A DNA stretch of 64,000 nt from G965276765 sp965276765 (GCA_965276765.1 OZ255627.1:2976001-3040000); one strand, 5' to 3'. Positions 44,897 to 54,604 are shown, numbered from the stretch's first letter. The notes: generated by a model not told the origin, from the sequence alone. Numbers and translations: made by a program.

Positions 44897-47235
44897 CCGT
44901 GCTGGCCACATCGGAGCTACCGGTACGGCACCGGATCCGAGTGGCCGGCGTGGTCCAGGGTGTGGGCTTCCGTCCCTTCGTCCACCGTTTGGCGACCGAG
45001 CTCGATCTAGCCGGACACGTCGGCAATGACGCCCAGGGCGTGTTCGCCGAGGTCGAGGGGAAACCGCCGAGCGTCGAGCGCTTCGAGGCTCGCCTCGTCG
45101 GTGACGCTCCGCCGCTCGCTCGGATCTTCGGTGTCGAGACCATGGCCGTCGAGACGCTCGGCGAGCGCGGCTTTCGCATCGTCGAGAGTCACGCCGATGC
45201 TGCGGTCGGGACGTTTGTGTCCCCCGACGTCGCCGTCTGCGACGACTGCCTCTCCGAGCTGTTCGACCCGGCCGACCGGCGGTATCGCTACCCGTTCGTC
45301 AACTGCACCAACTGCGGGCCCCGCTTCACCATCACCGTCTCTCTCCCTTACGACCGGCCCAACACGACGATGGCGGGCTTTGCCCTCTGCTCCGACTGTG
45401 AGCGCGAATACGAGGATTCCGGGGACCGCCGTTTCCATGCCCAACCGGTCGCCTGCGCGGCCTGCGGCCCCAAGGTCTGGTTCGACGGCAGGTCGGGGCG
45501 GGTCGACGGCACCGACGAAGCGGTTGCCGCAGCCCAAGACGCCATCGCCGCCGGCGGGATCGTGGCCATCAAAGGGCTCGGGGGTTACCACCTGGCCTGT
45601 GACGCCACCTCGCCGGCCGCCGTCGACGAGCTGCGCGGTCGCAAGCATCGAGCCGAAAAGCCGTTGGCCGTCATGGTCGCCGACCTCGCCGCGGCCGCCG
45701 GGCTGGCCCTCATCGACGGCGGCGAGGCGGCCTTGCTCGGCGGGGTCCAGCGCCCGATCGTCCTGCTCCGCCGGCGGGAAGGCAGCCCGCTGGCCGACAC
45801 CGTCGCCCCGTCCAACCCGCTGCTCGGCGTGCTCCTGCCCTACACCCCGCTGCACCATCTGCTCTTCCGGGCCGTGCCGGGGCGCAGCTCGACCGGGCCG
45901 CAGGCGCTGGTGATGACGAGCGGGAACCTGAGCGACGAGCCGATCTGCTTCGATGACGACGATGCCAGAGCGCGTCTCGGGTCGATCGCCGATGCCTGGC
46001 TGGTCCACGACCGCCCGATCCACGTGCCCTGCGACGACTCGGTCGTCAGGGTCGCCGGCGGCGAGGAGCTGCCGATCCGCCGGTCGAGGGGATACGCCCC
46101 GCTCCCCGTGCGGCTGCCGTTCGACGCGGTGCCGGTCATCGCGACCGGGGGCGAGCTCAAGAACACGTTCTGCCTGGCGTCAGGTCGCGACGCGTGGATG
46201 AGCCAGCACATCGGTGACATGGGAGGCCTGGAGACGCTCGCCGCCTTCGAGCGCTCGACGCAGCAGTTCGCCGCCATGTACGCCGTTGACGCCCAGCGGG
46301 TCGGCACCGACACCCATCCGGGCTATCACACCCGCCGGTGGGCGGACGAGGCATCGGGTCGCCCGGTGGAGCTGGTGCAGCACCATCACGCCCACATCGC
46401 CGCGGTCATGGCCGAGCACTCCGTTCCGGCGGGGGAGCGGGTGATCGGCTTCGCCTTCGATGGCACCGGCTACGGAGACGACGGGGCCACCTGGGGTGGC
46501 GAGGTCCTCGTCGCCGGCTACGACGGCTACGAGCGGTCCAGCCATCTGCGCTACGTCCCCCTTCCGGGGGGAGACGCCGCCGTGCGCCGACCCTACCGAG
46601 CGGCGCTCGCCCATCTCTGGGCGGCCGGGATCGAGTGGGCGCCTGACCTGGCCCCTGTCGCCGCGGCGTCTCCTTCGGAGCTGAAGGCGATCGAACGCCA
46701 GCTCGAACGGGGAGTGCACTGCGTGGCGACGTCGAGCATGGGAAGGCTCTTCGATGCCGTCGCCTCCCTTCTCGGGCTGCGCCACATCGCCTCGTACGAG
46801 GCGCAAGCCGCCATCGAGCTCGAGACGGTCGCGGCCGGCGATAGCGGGGGTGAGGCCCGAACGTATCGGTTCGGGGATAGTGGCGACGAGATCGACGTCA
46901 CCCCGGTGTTGGAGGCCGTCATCGGCGACGTCCGCAGCGGTTGCCCGATCGGACCGGTGGCGGCGGGCTTTCACCTGGCGGTCGCCCGGCTGATGGCGGC
47001 GATTGCGGCGCGGCTCCGAGACGAGACGGGCATCGAGCGAGTGGCGCTGAGCGGAGGCGTGTTCCAAAACGTCCTGCTCGTCGAGCTGGCCAGGACCGAG
47101 CTCGCCCGGGCCAACTTGCAGGTTCTCACCCATCGGGTGGTCCCCCCCAATGACGGCGGGCTCGCCCTCGGCCAGGCGGCCGTGGCCGGCCGGCGCTCGC
47201 CGGGGCGAGCCCTGTCTGGACGAACGGAGGCATGA
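44893..47235 (+). CDS. hypF: Carbamoyltransferase HypF
   Basis: Converts carbamoyl phosphate to the carbamoyl group that HypE turns into the CN ligand. The 780 residues show an acylphosphatase domain (about 14-95, GVVQGVGFRPFVHRLA), two zinc fingers (CDDCLSELFDPADRR, CTNCGPRFTI, CSDCEREYE, CAACGPKV), a YrdC-like domain (from about 210, GLGGYHLACDATS) and a Kae1-like domain with HHHAHIAAVMAEH. Complete and typical. Confidence 0.97.
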   Translation: MTVLATSELPVRHRIRVAGVVQGVGFRPFVHRLATELDLAGHVGNDAQGVFAEVEGKPPSVERFEARLVGDAPPLARIFGVETMAVETLGERGFRIVESHADAAVGTFVSPDVAVCDDCLSELFDPADRRYRYPFVNCTNCGPRFTITVSLPYDRPNTTMAGFALCSDCEREYEDSGDRRFHAQPVACAACGPKVWFDGRSGRVDGTDEAVAAAQDAIAAGGIVAIKGLGGYHLACDATSPAAVDELRGRKHRAEKPLAVMVADLAAAAGLALIDGGEAALLGGVQRPIVLLRRREGSPLADTVAPSNPLLGVLLPYTPLHHLLFRAVPGRSSTGPQALVMTSGNLSDEPICFDDDDARARLGSIADAWLVHDRPIHVPCDDSVVRVAGGEELPIRRSRGYAPLPVRLPFDAVPVIATGGELKNTFCLASGRDAWMSQHIGDMGGLETLAAFERSTQQFAAMYAVDAQRVGTDTHPGYHTRRWADEASGRPVELVQHHHAHIAAVMAEHSVPAGERVIGFAFDGTGYGDDGATWGGEVLVAGYDGYERSSHLRYVPLPGGDAAVRRPYRAALAHLWAAGIEWAPDLAPVAAASPSELKAIERQLERGVHCVATSSMGRLFDAVASLLGLRHIASYEAQAAIELETVAAGDSGGEARTYRFGDSGDEIDVTPVLEAVIGDVRSGCPIGPVAAGFHLAVARLMAAIAARLRDETGIERVALSGGVFQNVLLVELARTELARANLQVLTHRVVPPNDGGLALGQAAVAGRRSPGRALSGRTEA

Positions 47236-47993
47236 TGACGGACATGGATGCGTTGGGGGTTTCGATCGCAGACGGGGTAGGGCCGGCTGACAGTCTTGCG
47301 GCCGCCGCCGTCTCGCTGGCGCGCCGCTATGCCGCCGGGGCGACGATGTGGTGCGTCTCGCCGCAATGGCCGGCGCACGGCCGCCACGTCGCCGTCGAGT
47401 TCGTTCACCCGGTCATCGTCGGCAAGCGCGCCCTCCCCGCCGTCGACGTCGAGGGCCCAGATGTCGCCGGATCCTTGCGGCTCCTCTCCCGGCCGGGCGA
47501 CGTCCTGCTCGTGGTCGGTTCTGCCGGCGCCCCCGGCATCGCCGACCTGCTGAGTCGGGCCGAGGCATGGGGCCTCACCAGGCTCTGGCTCGGGGCGGGT
47601 CCGCGCCCGCCGGCGGACCGAGCCGAGCACCTGGTCTGGGTCGAGGGCGTCGAGCCCGAACTGGCGGCACGCACCGGCGACGTGGTGCTCCTCTACCACC
47701 TGCTGTGGGAGCTGACCCACGTCGTCTTCGAGCACCCCGGCCTCCTCGGGGCCGAGTCGGAATGCACCGACGAGGTGTGCATCACGTGCTCCGACGAGGG
47801 TCGGGTGGCGGAGGTGCGTGCCGTTCACGCCGGCGGAAGCGCCGACGTGGTGGTCGCAGGACACCCCGAGACCGTGGACGCCAGCCTCATCGACCTCGTC
47901 AGGCCCGGCGACCTCGTCCTCGTCCATGCTGGCGTCGCCCTGACGGCGCTCGGCGGCGAGGCGCCGGAGTCCATCGCAGGGTCCCGGTCATGA
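47232..47993 (+). CDS. SIS-like domain fused to HypC-like domain
   Basis: A 253-residue hybrid. The first part (to about 175) looks like a sugar-isomerase (SIS) fold: FVHPVIVGKRALPAVDV, GDVLLVVGSAGAPGIADLLSRAEAWGLTRLW. The rest is a HypC/HupF-like domain: TDEVCITCSDEGRVAEVRAVHAG, LVRPGDLVLVHAGVAL. The catalytic HypC Cys, normally at position 2, is internal here (VCITC). It overlaps the HypF stop by four bases and lies just before a second SIS gene. A similar fusion may exist in other actinobacteria, but I cannot search. It would bring the HypC chaperone to an isomerase-like partner. Confidence 0.72.
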   Translation: MMTDMDALGVSIADGVGPADSLAAAAVSLARRYAAGATMWCVSPQWPAHGRHVAVEFVHPVIVGKRALPAVDVEGPDVAGSLRLLSRPGDVLLVVGSAGAPGIADLLSRAEAWGLTRLWLGAGPRPPADRAEHLVWVEGVEPELAARTGDVVLLYHLLWELTHVVFEHPGLLGAESECTDEVCITCSDEGRVAEVRAVHAGGSADVVVAGHPETVDASLIDLVRPGDLVLVHAGVALTALGGEAPESIAGSRS

Positions 47994-48652
47994 CCAGCGA
48001 GCCAACAGGCTTCCTCTACCCGTTCATCGATGGGGACGAGCACGATACCGACGGCTTGGTGGCCGACCTCGCCTCATCGGCAAGAACGAAGATGGCCGAA
48101 AGCGGCGCCATGCGGACGGCCACGCTCCAACGCTGCGCCGAGACATTGGCAGGCGCCGGAGAGGCGATGGCCGACCGGTTCCGGCACGGGGGCCGGTTGT
48201 TTGCCTTCGGAAACGGAGGTAGCGCCACCGACGCCGAGGGGACCGTGGAGCTGTTCCGGCGGCCACCGAGCGGGCGCGCCCTCCCGGCCCTCTCCCTCGT
48301 CGACGACCGCGCCGTGCTCACCGCTCTGGCCAACGACGTCGGCTTCGACCTGGTCTTCTCCCGCCAGATCATCGCTCACGCCGAGGCCGGCGACATCGCC
48401 ATCGGGTTCTCGACGAGCGGAGACTCGGCCAACGTCCTGCGGGCCCTCGAGGAGGCATCCCACCGCAAGCTGGTCACGATCGGGCTCAGCGGATACCAGG
48501 GTGGGGCCATGGCGGCGAGCCAGGCGATCGAGCACTCCTTCGTGGTGCGTTCTGACAGCGTTCACAGGATCCAGGAGGCCCAGGACGCGTTGATCCTCGA
48601 GCTGTGGTCCGTCGTGCAGCGAGCCATCGAACGAGAGGGGATCGCGTCGTGA
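47990..48652 (+). CDS. SIS-domain protein (GmhA-like) of the hydrogenase cluster
   Basis: A 220-residue protein of the phosphosugar isomerase (SIS) superfamily, closest in layout to sedoheptulose-7-phosphate isomerase GmhA: FAFGNGGSATDAEG, LTALANDVGFDLVFSRQI, GFSTSGDSANVLRALEEA. Its ATG overlaps the SIS-HypC stop and its stop overlaps the hypE GTG, so it is locked in the maturation operon. It may form a complex with the SIS-HypC fusion. Whether it binds a sugar phosphate is unknown. Confidence 0.85.
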   Translation: MTSEPTGFLYPFIDGDEHDTDGLVADLASSARTKMAESGAMRTATLQRCAETLAGAGEAMADRFRHGGRLFAFGNGGSATDAEGTVELFRRPPSGRALPALSLVDDRAVLTALANDVGFDLVFSRQIIAHAEAGDIAIGFSTSGDSANVLRALEEASHRKLVTIGLSGYQGGAMAASQAIEHSFVVRSDSVHRIQEAQDALILELWSVVQRAIEREGIAS

Positions 48653-49776
48653 CCGAGGGTTCCGAGCCCGCAAGCGGCGCCGGCACTGCCGCCAAGACCG
48701 ACACCGGGCGGGAAGCGAAGGTCATCGACAGGATCGAGGCGTTTCGCCGGCGGCGGCCGCGGTTGCTCGACGAGGTGGTGACCCTGGCCCACGGCGCCGG
48801 CGGCAAGGCGTCGGCGGCGCTCCTCGACGCCATCTTCCTGCCGGCGTTCGCCAACGACACGCTCGCGGCCCAAACCGACGGCGCCGTGCTCGCGCCGCCA
48901 GCAGGCGAACGGCTGGCGTTCAGCACCGACTCGTTCGTCGTCAAACCGCTCCGCTTCCCTGGCGGGTCCGTCGGCCACCTGGCCGTCCACGGCACCGTCA
49001 ACGACCTGGCCATGATGGGCGCCCGGCCCATCGCCCTCTCGGCGGCCTTCGTGCTCGAGGAGGGATTCCCCATCGATGAGCTGCGCGAGATCGTCGCCGA
49101 CATGGCCGAAGCGGCGGCCGGCGCCGGCGTGTCGGTGGTAACCGGCGACACCAAGGTCGTCGACCACGGCGCCGCCGACGGCATGTACATCTCGACGGCC
49201 GGCATCGGCGCCATACCCGAAGGGAGGGAGCTTTCGGCCGCCAAGGTCGTCGAGGGCGACGTGGTGATCTCGTCGGGGACCATTGGTGATCACGGCATGG
49301 CTGTCATGCTCGCCCGGGGAGACCTGGCCCTCGAGGCCGACATCGTCTCGGACACGGCGCCGCTCAACGACCTGATGGAGTGCCTGCTCGAGGCCGCGCC
49401 TTCGACCCGCTGGCTCCGCGACGCCACCCGCGGAGGTGTGGGCACGGTCTGCAACGAGCTGGCCAAGGCCTGCGACCTGACCGTCGTGCTCGACGAATCG
49501 GTCCTGCCTATCCGTCCCGCTGTCGCCGCCGCGTGTGAGCTGCTCGGCATCGACCCCCTGTACGTCGCCAACGAGGGCAAGTTTGTCGCCGTTTTGGCAC
49601 CCGAGGAGGCGGCCGCCGCCCTCGCGGCCCTCACCGCTCATCCCCGTGGGGGTGACGCCGTGCAGATCGGAGAGATCAGGGCGGAGCCGCCCGGCATCGT
49701 CGTGCTCGTGACGTCCTTCGGGGGCACCAGGATCGTCGACATGCTCGTCGGCGATCCCCTCCCCCGTATCTGCTGA
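48649..49776 (+). CDS. hypE: Hydrogenase maturation protein HypE
   Basis: Dehydrates its thiocarbamoylated C-terminal Cys to a thiocyanate, the CN donor. It has 375 residues from the GTG that overlaps the upstream stop (GTGA). The PurM-like fold shows AHGAGGKASAALL, TDSFVVKPL, DTKVVDHG and ATRGGVGTVCNELA, and it ends in the required C-terminal PRIC. A charged N-terminal extension of about 40 residues precedes the conserved core. Last gene of the hydrogenase operon. Confidence 0.95.
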   Translation: MTEGSEPASGAGTAAKTDTGREAKVIDRIEAFRRRRPRLLDEVVTLAHGAGGKASAALLDAIFLPAFANDTLAAQTDGAVLAPPAGERLAFSTDSFVVKPLRFPGGSVGHLAVHGTVNDLAMMGARPIALSAAFVLEEGFPIDELREIVADMAEAAAGAGVSVVTGDTKVVDHGAADGMYISTAGIGAIPEGRELSAAKVVEGDVVISSGTIGDHGMAVMLARGDLALEADIVSDTAPLNDLMECLLEAAPSTRWLRDATRGGVGTVCNELAKACDLTVVLDESVLPIRPAVAAACELLGIDPLYVANEGKFVAVLAPEEAAAALAALTAHPRGGDAVQIGEIRAEPPGIVVLVTSFGGTRIVDMLVGDPLPRIC

Positions 49777-49872
49777 CGTCGCTGGCAAAGAAAGAGGCGG
49801 CGTGTGGGCTTTGGAGCCGATCGTCGGCCGCGGACCGGAGGACCGCCGGAACGCGGACCTGACGTCGGTGGG

Positions 49873-50514
49873 TTAGCTCCGGCGTCGTTCACTGAGACGG
49901 TGGAAGTGGGAGTGGTAGCCGTCGAGGAGTCGGAGGTTCTCTTCGACTCGCTGGGCGCACTGGCGGGACGAGAGGATCGAGGTGTCGACTTCGAGGTCGT
50001 AGACCAGGTGGCGGTGAACCTGGTCTTGCCAGCGCCTGACGGGTGCGGGCACGGACCCTTCTCGCGTCGTGACTGCGTAGGTGCCTTCCCGATTTGGGTC
50101 GCCGGCGTCGCGTCGGCGCATGATCACCTCGATCGGGCAGCGGACCCCGACGAAGAGAACCGGGATGTCGGCCAGGCGGCTGGCGGCGTCGGGGAGGACG
50201 TCGAGGGGCCTCGAGTAGTCGTCGTGGTGGGCCACGTCGACCACGACGTTGAGTCCCGCCCGGCTGTGGGCGGCGACGGAGTCGTAGAGGGCGGCGTAGA
50301 GGGCGGGGATGAGGGCCTCGATGTCGGGGCGCTCGCCGCCGGGCCGCAGACCGATCCCTGGCCGATAGCGCGGCGGGGTCACCTGGCGGGCGAACACGTC
50401 GACCCCCAGGTTCATCCACGGTCCATCGAAACGCTCCTGTATGACGGCAGCGATGCTGGACTTCCCGGAGCGGGGCGGCCCGTTGAGGATGACGACCCGG
50501 CCGTGGGTGCTCAC
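49873..50514 (-). CDS. Chloramphenicol phosphotransferase-like P-loop kinase
   Basis: A 213-residue P-loop protein with Walker A GPPRSGKSS, a DVFARQVTPPRYRPG substrate region and VVVDVAHHDDYSRPLDVLP, matching the CPT-like family. It might phosphorylate an antibiotic or a small metabolite. The GTG start at 50514 overlaps the end of the broken methyltransferase gene (GTGA), so the two form a unit. Convergent with hypE across a 96-base gap. Confidence 0.78.
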   Translation of the reverse strand: MSTHGRVVILNGPPRSGKSSIAAVIQERFDGPWMNLGVDVFARQVTPPRYRPGIGLRPGGERPDIEALIPALYAALYDSVAAHSRAGLNVVVDVAHHDDYSRPLDVLPDAASRLADIPVLFVGVRCPIEVIMRRRDAGDPNREGTYAVTTREGSVPAPVRRWQDQVHRHLVYDLEVDTSILSSRQCAQRVEENLRLLDGYHSHFHRLSERRRS

Positions 50515-51009
50515 GTCGCTCTGCTCGGCCGGCGCGGCCGTCGGTAGGCACAGAACAGGGCGTGGCCACTTGTGCCGTCGGGAGTGTAGGAACTGGTCGT
50601 GATCTCGAAGCCTCCGGCTTCGAGCCCGCTGCGGTAGGCGTTGTGGTCGGCCTGACTCCACCACATCACTGCGCCCGAGCGCAGCCAGTCCCGGTCGCTG
50701 CTGGTCCACGCCTTCCAGCCCAACGTCACCAGCAGCCCCCCGGTCGTCGACCAGGGCGTCAGCGAGGGTCTCGACGAGGGTCGGCTGGAGGGCGACCGGC
50801 ACGTGGACGAGCGGGTACAGCGCCACGACGGCGTCGAAGAAACCGGACTCGAGGGGGTAGTGGTGATGCCAGCGGTAACGAAGGTTCCGGCCGGAACCCC
50901 GCACCCGAACCCAACGTCAGCACCCTGCTCCGTGGCCGCGGGATCCCGAGGAGCTGGGAAGTCCACCGACGTGTTGTTGGACCAGTTGAGCGGGGTGAGG
51001 CATGGCCGG
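50511..51009 (-). pseudogene. SAM-dependent methyltransferase, frameshifted
   Basis: Three reading frames must be joined to see a class I methyltransferase. The first carries the SAM motif RSRVLTLGSGAGF, the second YPLESGFFDAVVALYPLVHVPVALQPTLVETLADAL, and the third LLVTLGWKAWTSSDRDWL to GHALFCAYRR. At least two indels separate them, so no full protein is made unless they are sequence errors. It sits between the MFS gene and the CPT-like gene on the same strand. Confidence 0.65.
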
Positions 51010-52314
51010 CTAGCGGCCGTGTCTGCTGGTGAGGATGAGTGGGATGGCCGCCGCACTGGCGGCAGCCAGGAAGATGAATGCCGCAGTGGGGGAGACCGTG
51101 GTCCACAAGATGCCGGCGATGGCGCTGGCCCCCAGGTTGGCGCCGGCCTGTGCCGTGGCCAACAGACCGAAAGCGGAACCTCGCAGCTCGCTTGGTGCGA
51201 GGGAGGCAACCGCGGCGCTCTGTGCTGTCTCTGCGCAGCCGATTCCCAGTCCGATGAGGATGAACGCCGGGGCCAGGGCCGCGGCCTCGGTGGAGCCGAT
51301 TGCGAGCCACACATAGCCCCCGGCGAAGAGGAGGGCACCAGCGGCCATGATCCGGACGGGGTTGGTCCGATCCAAATGACGGCCGGCCGGGACGCTGATG
51401 ACCGTCGCGGCCACGTTGTAGCCGACATAGAGGACCAGAGCGAGCTGGGTCGCCCCGGTGGCGGTGTGGGCCGACCGGAACAGGTCGGTGGCTCGCAGGA
51501 TGAGCAACGTGGCGGCACAGTTGCCCAGCTCGAAGACGGTGACACCGACCATGAGGCGGCCGAGACCGCCTTGCAGCACCGGCCCGACCCGGATGCGGAT
51601 CGGTTGGCGGTCTCGTCGGGCCGGGGCGGCGGTGTGGCGGATGGCGTAGATGATCGCCACGGCGGCGAGGATGCCGGGGACAACAGACAGCGCAATGGCC
51701 CAGCGGACGCCGACGGCGGCGATGAGGCCGATGGCCAGCAGCGGACCGCCGACGGCTCCGAGGTTGTCCATCATGCGTTCGAAGCCGTAGGCCCGCCCGT
51801 AGACAGAAGGGGGCACGATGTCGGCGAGGAGGGCGTTGCGGGCCGGGACCCGCAATCCTCGAGCGCCCCAGGCGGTCGCTCGCAGGACGCCGGCTTGCCA
51901 AGGGGCGGCCACGGCGCCGAGTCCGGCCGAGAGGATGGCAGTGGTCGTGTATCCGCCGACGGCGACGGCCTGTCGCCGGCCGGGGTCGTCCGCCAACGCC
52001 CCGCCGGCGAGACGGGCGACGCCGGCGGCGGCATCGGAGATACCTTCGATCAGTCCGAGCGCTGAGGCCGGGGCGCGGAGGGTCGAGTTCAGCAGGCTCG
52101 GGAGCAGCGCAGTCGGGATCTCGTGGCCGAGATCGGCGAGGAAACTGGCTCCGCCGATGCCCCCCACGCCTCGCCCGAGCCACGGTTGGCCGTCGGTCAC
52201 CGGTTCGATCTTTCTCTGCTCGGCCACCCCGGCGGACCCTACCGCTCGCCAGCCGAGCGAACCGGGTCTACTCGGCGCGGCGCCGGGCGACTTGCCGGGT
52301 CCCCGAGCGATCAC
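51010..52314 (-). CDS. MFS transporter
   Basis: A 434-residue membrane protein with about twelve hydrophobic segments. Motif-like sections are RLAGGALADDPGRRQAVAVGGYTTTA (helix 2-3 loop), FERMMDNLGAVGGPLLAIGLIAAVGVRWAI and AAVASLAPSELRGSAFGLLA. The N-terminal 30 residues are basic and could be a false start; a GTG near VAEQRKIEP is possible. Substrate unknown; the layout resembles drug-efflux carriers. The broken methyltransferase and the CPT-like gene follow on the same strand, a combination often seen near antibiotic-resistance functions. Confidence 0.85.
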   Translation of the reverse strand: MIARGPGKSPGAAPSRPGSLGWRAVGSAGVAEQRKIEPVTDGQPWLGRGVGGIGGASFLADLGHEIPTALLPSLLNSTLRAPASALGLIEGISDAAAGVARLAGGALADDPGRRQAVAVGGYTTTAILSAGLGAVAAPWQAGVLRATAWGARGLRVPARNALLADIVPPSVYGRAYGFERMMDNLGAVGGPLLAIGLIAAVGVRWAIALSVVPGILAAVAIIYAIRHTAAPARRDRQPIRIRVGPVLQGGLGRLMVGVTVFELGNCAATLLILRATDLFRSAHTATGATQLALVLYVGYNVAATVISVPAGRHLDRTNPVRIMAAGALLFAGGYVWLAIGSTEAAALAPAFILIGLGIGCAETAQSAAVASLAPSELRGSAFGLLATAQAGANLGASAIAGILWTTVSPTAAFIFLAAASAAAIPLILTSRHGR

Positions 52315-52466
52315 CGGAAGCGGATCCCCTGCGGCACCCGACGAGATTCGCCGCGGTACGCCTCTGGCTCAGGTGGCGGCTTCGTGTGGGTAGGCCGACC
52401 AGTCGCACCCTTCCCGAGAGGCGCGCGCCCAGGCGGGAACGCCACCACGGAACTGCTTGGTGACCC

Positions 52467-52868
52467 CTATGCGGACGGGAGCGGAGCAAACAGATCGACT
52501 GGTCGACCGTCGGGATCGTGAACGACGGCGTAGCGCATGCCCCAGAAGGCATCCCAGGGCTCGAGATGGCCCTCGTAACCGGCGGCGGTGAGTTCGCGCC
52601 ATGCAGCGTCGACCTCGGCCGGGCTCTCGCAGGCAAAGGCGAGGTTCGTTCGATGCCCTCCTCCTGTAGGAGGTGACCATCCCGTGTCGAAGGAGCGGAT
52701 GGTCTCCTCGGTGTCCCAGGCCAGGCGCATCCCGCCGGCGAGCTCGATGTCTACGTGGGGCTGATCGTCGGCTGTCTCAGCAATCTCCAGTCCCAACCGT
52801 CGATAGAACGCGAGGGTGGCCGCCATGTCGGAGACGACCAGCTCGATCAAGGCAGGGTGCAGTTCCAT
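52467..52868 (-). CDS. VOC-family (glyoxalase-like) protein
   Basis: A 133-residue metalloenzyme-like protein of the vicinal-oxygen-chelate fold: ALIELVVSDMAATLAFYRRLGLEI, HVDIELAGGMRLAWDTEE, and YAVVHDPDGRPVDLFAPL near the end. Metal-binding positions look like His and Glu at the usual places, but some are substituted. Substrate is unknown; such genes often encode resistance or isomerase activity. Confidence 0.82.
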   Translation of the reverse strand: MELHPALIELVVSDMAATLAFYRRLGLEIAETADDQPHVDIELAGGMRLAWDTEETIRSFDTGWSPPTGGGHRTNLAFACESPAEVDAAWRELTAAGYEGHLEPWDAFWGMRYAVVHDPDGRPVDLFAPLPSA

Positions 52869-53089
52869 GGCGGCGACCGTAGTCAGTAGGCCTTGGCGGA
52901 AGCTTGAACGTTTCGGACATCACATGGATCGGACGCATCCCAGCGCTCGCTGACCGGTGAAGCTTGTTTGACGGTGCGCGTGGCGGCCTTCGATGTTGGA
53001 TGTCCACCTGGCGAGGGCGTTCAGATGTGTCGGGAGCTGTAGCCATCGCGACGCAGCCAAGTGATCGGTCCAGTGCGGGCGTGCCGCGC
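52869..53089. other. Intergenic region with possible transposase-like debris
   Basis: About 220 bases without a convincing gene. On the minus strand one frame reads WTDHLAASRWLQLP and TSNIEGRHAHRQTSFTGQ, which faintly recalls a transposase remnant, but no family is recognised and no repeats bound it. Confidence 0.2.
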
Positions 53090-54034
53090 TCAGGGAACGT
53101 TGCCGTCGTACCAGTTCAGCACCCGGAGGGCGCGGAGCGTGTTCCAGCGGCTGGGGTGCTCGTCGCCGTCCTCCATCGAGAAGTGCACCGCGCCGGGATG
53201 GGTGTTCTCCAGTACCCAGGTGCCGTCGGGCTGCTGCTTCGAGCGCAGCATTGCGACCGCCTCGGCCAGTCGCGGATCCGGCGTGGCCCCGGCGGAGCGG
53301 AAGTAGTCCAGTGCCCGCAGCACATCGTAGTGCCACCAGGTCGGGAACGAGAACCGCAGCCAGTCCGGGTCGACCACCTCGCCGGTGCTCAGCCGCCGGA
53401 ACAGCCGGCGGTCGAGCAGGTACCGCTGCCCTTTGCCGCGCGCCGCGACGGTACGCGCCGAGCCACCGGTCGCCCGCTCGTGCTCAAGCAAACCCTCGAG
53501 CACGCAGATCGTTGTCGCGAACGATGCGCGCACCGATCCGTTCTCGGTCTCGCAGTTCCAGCCGCCGTCCGCGAGTTGCTCGCCGAGCAACCGGGCGACG
53601 ATGCCGTCGACGTCTACTCCGAAGTAGGCGCCGATCGCGACGGTCCGCCCATTGATGCACGGCTCGACCTCGCCGTCGAAGAACGGCTGCTCGGCGTGCT
53701 CCCATCGGCTGTTCTCGCGCACCAGTCTGACCGCGTCGCGGACCAGCTGGGCATCCGGGTCGACGCCGAAATCGCGCAGGAGCGCCAAGGTGGGGAGGGT
53801 CGCGGTCCAGGGCTGCCCCTGGGAGAAGTCGCCGCGGAAGTCCGCCGGGAAGCACGCGCCGGCCGCCCACAGGCCGTCGTCGCCGCGCAGTTCGAGCAGC
53901 CGGGCGCCCCATTTCTCGATCGCGACGCGCGCCCGCTCTGCGGCCACAGCCTCCGGTGGCGCGTCGCTTAGATCGCGGAGCACCTGCCAGCGCAGCGCCG
54001 GGTCGGAGTCGAGCAGCCAGTCCAGGACCGTCAT
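53090..54034 (-). CDS. Squalene-cyclase/prenyltransferase-like repeat protein
   Basis: A 314-residue alpha-alpha-barrel-like protein with repeats of the QW type: RGDDGLWAAG, LADGGWNCETENGSVRASFATT, QPDGTWVLENTHPG, each in a (Gly/Asp)-x-W context. These match terpene cyclase repeats, but there is no DxDD or DDTAV acid motif, so it is probably a terpene-cyclase-like domain protein with another function. No isoprenoid genes are adjacent. Confidence 0.75.
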   Translation of the reverse strand: MTVLDWLLDSDPALRWQVLRDLSDAPPEAVAAERARVAIEKWGARLLELRGDDGLWAAGACFPADFRGDFSQGQPWTATLPTLALLRDFGVDPDAQLVRDAVRLVRENSRWEHAEQPFFDGEVEPCINGRTVAIGAYFGVDVDGIVARLLGEQLADGGWNCETENGSVRASFATTICVLEGLLEHERATGGSARTVAARGKGQRYLLDRRLFRRLSTGEVVDPDWLRFSFPTWWHYDVLRALDYFRSAGATPDPRLAEAVAMLRSKQQPDGTWVLENTHPGAVHFSMEDGDEHPSRWNTLRALRVLNWYDGNVP

Positions 54035-54221
54035 GCGCCGAACGTAGACGGCCGCGGACAGCTGCAGGAATGGTTCTCTGCGCTCAGCGCTACTACGGCT
54101 GGGTTCGCCGGTGGATCGTTCCTCGCGGGACGTACCAGGAGGCCTTCTTACGCACCGCCGACGACGGGTCGCAGGCGGTGGCAGCTTCCAGCGCGACGGC
54201 GGCCTCGGCGCGGGCGTGGAC

Positions 54222-54604
54222 TCACGCTCCGACCAGTTCGGCGGCCATGGCCCGCACCGCCGGGCTGGGATCGTCGCGAAGCAGCGTCATCGCCGTTGGA
54301 AGTATCGCGGCGTCGGGGCGGCAGGAGCCCCCCCCCTTGCAGCGATCGCAGGCCAGGGCGTGGATGGCTTCCACGCGGACGTCCGCCACCGGATCGTCGA
54401 GGGCTTCGGTCAGCGCGATGACGCTCCCGGGGTCCATGACGTGATCGAGCACCTTGCAATACAGCGACCGGACTCGGCGTCCGGGTGCCGCAGCCCGTCA
54501 CTGGCCGGGCCCGCTGCGTCGGCCCCGAGGGCCAGGAGCTGCTGGTAGGCCGGGAAGTAGCGGTGAGGGTCGGCCAGGAGGTCCACGAGATGCTGCGGGC
54601 TCAT
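54222..54604 (-). pseudogene. HEAT-repeat protein, frameshifted
   Basis: A gene on the minus strand whose first part (from ATG 54604, MSPQHLVDLLADPHRYFPAYQQLLALG) is in one frame and whose second part (LDHVMDPGSVIALTEALDDPVADVRVEAIHALACDRC, then DPSPAVRAMAAELVGA) is in another. The frames meet near 54450-54475, so one or two bases appear lost or gained. The repeats are HEAT/PBS-lyase-like. A CDRCKGG segment could bind metal. Confidence 0.6.

Noticed and set aside
52920..53336. Transposase fragment
   Set aside because: Weak similarity by eye only; no repeats or conserved catalytic residues.
53090..54034. Squalene-hopene cyclase
   Set aside because: Only QW-type repeats are present; the catalytic acid motif and full length (about 600 residues) are missing.
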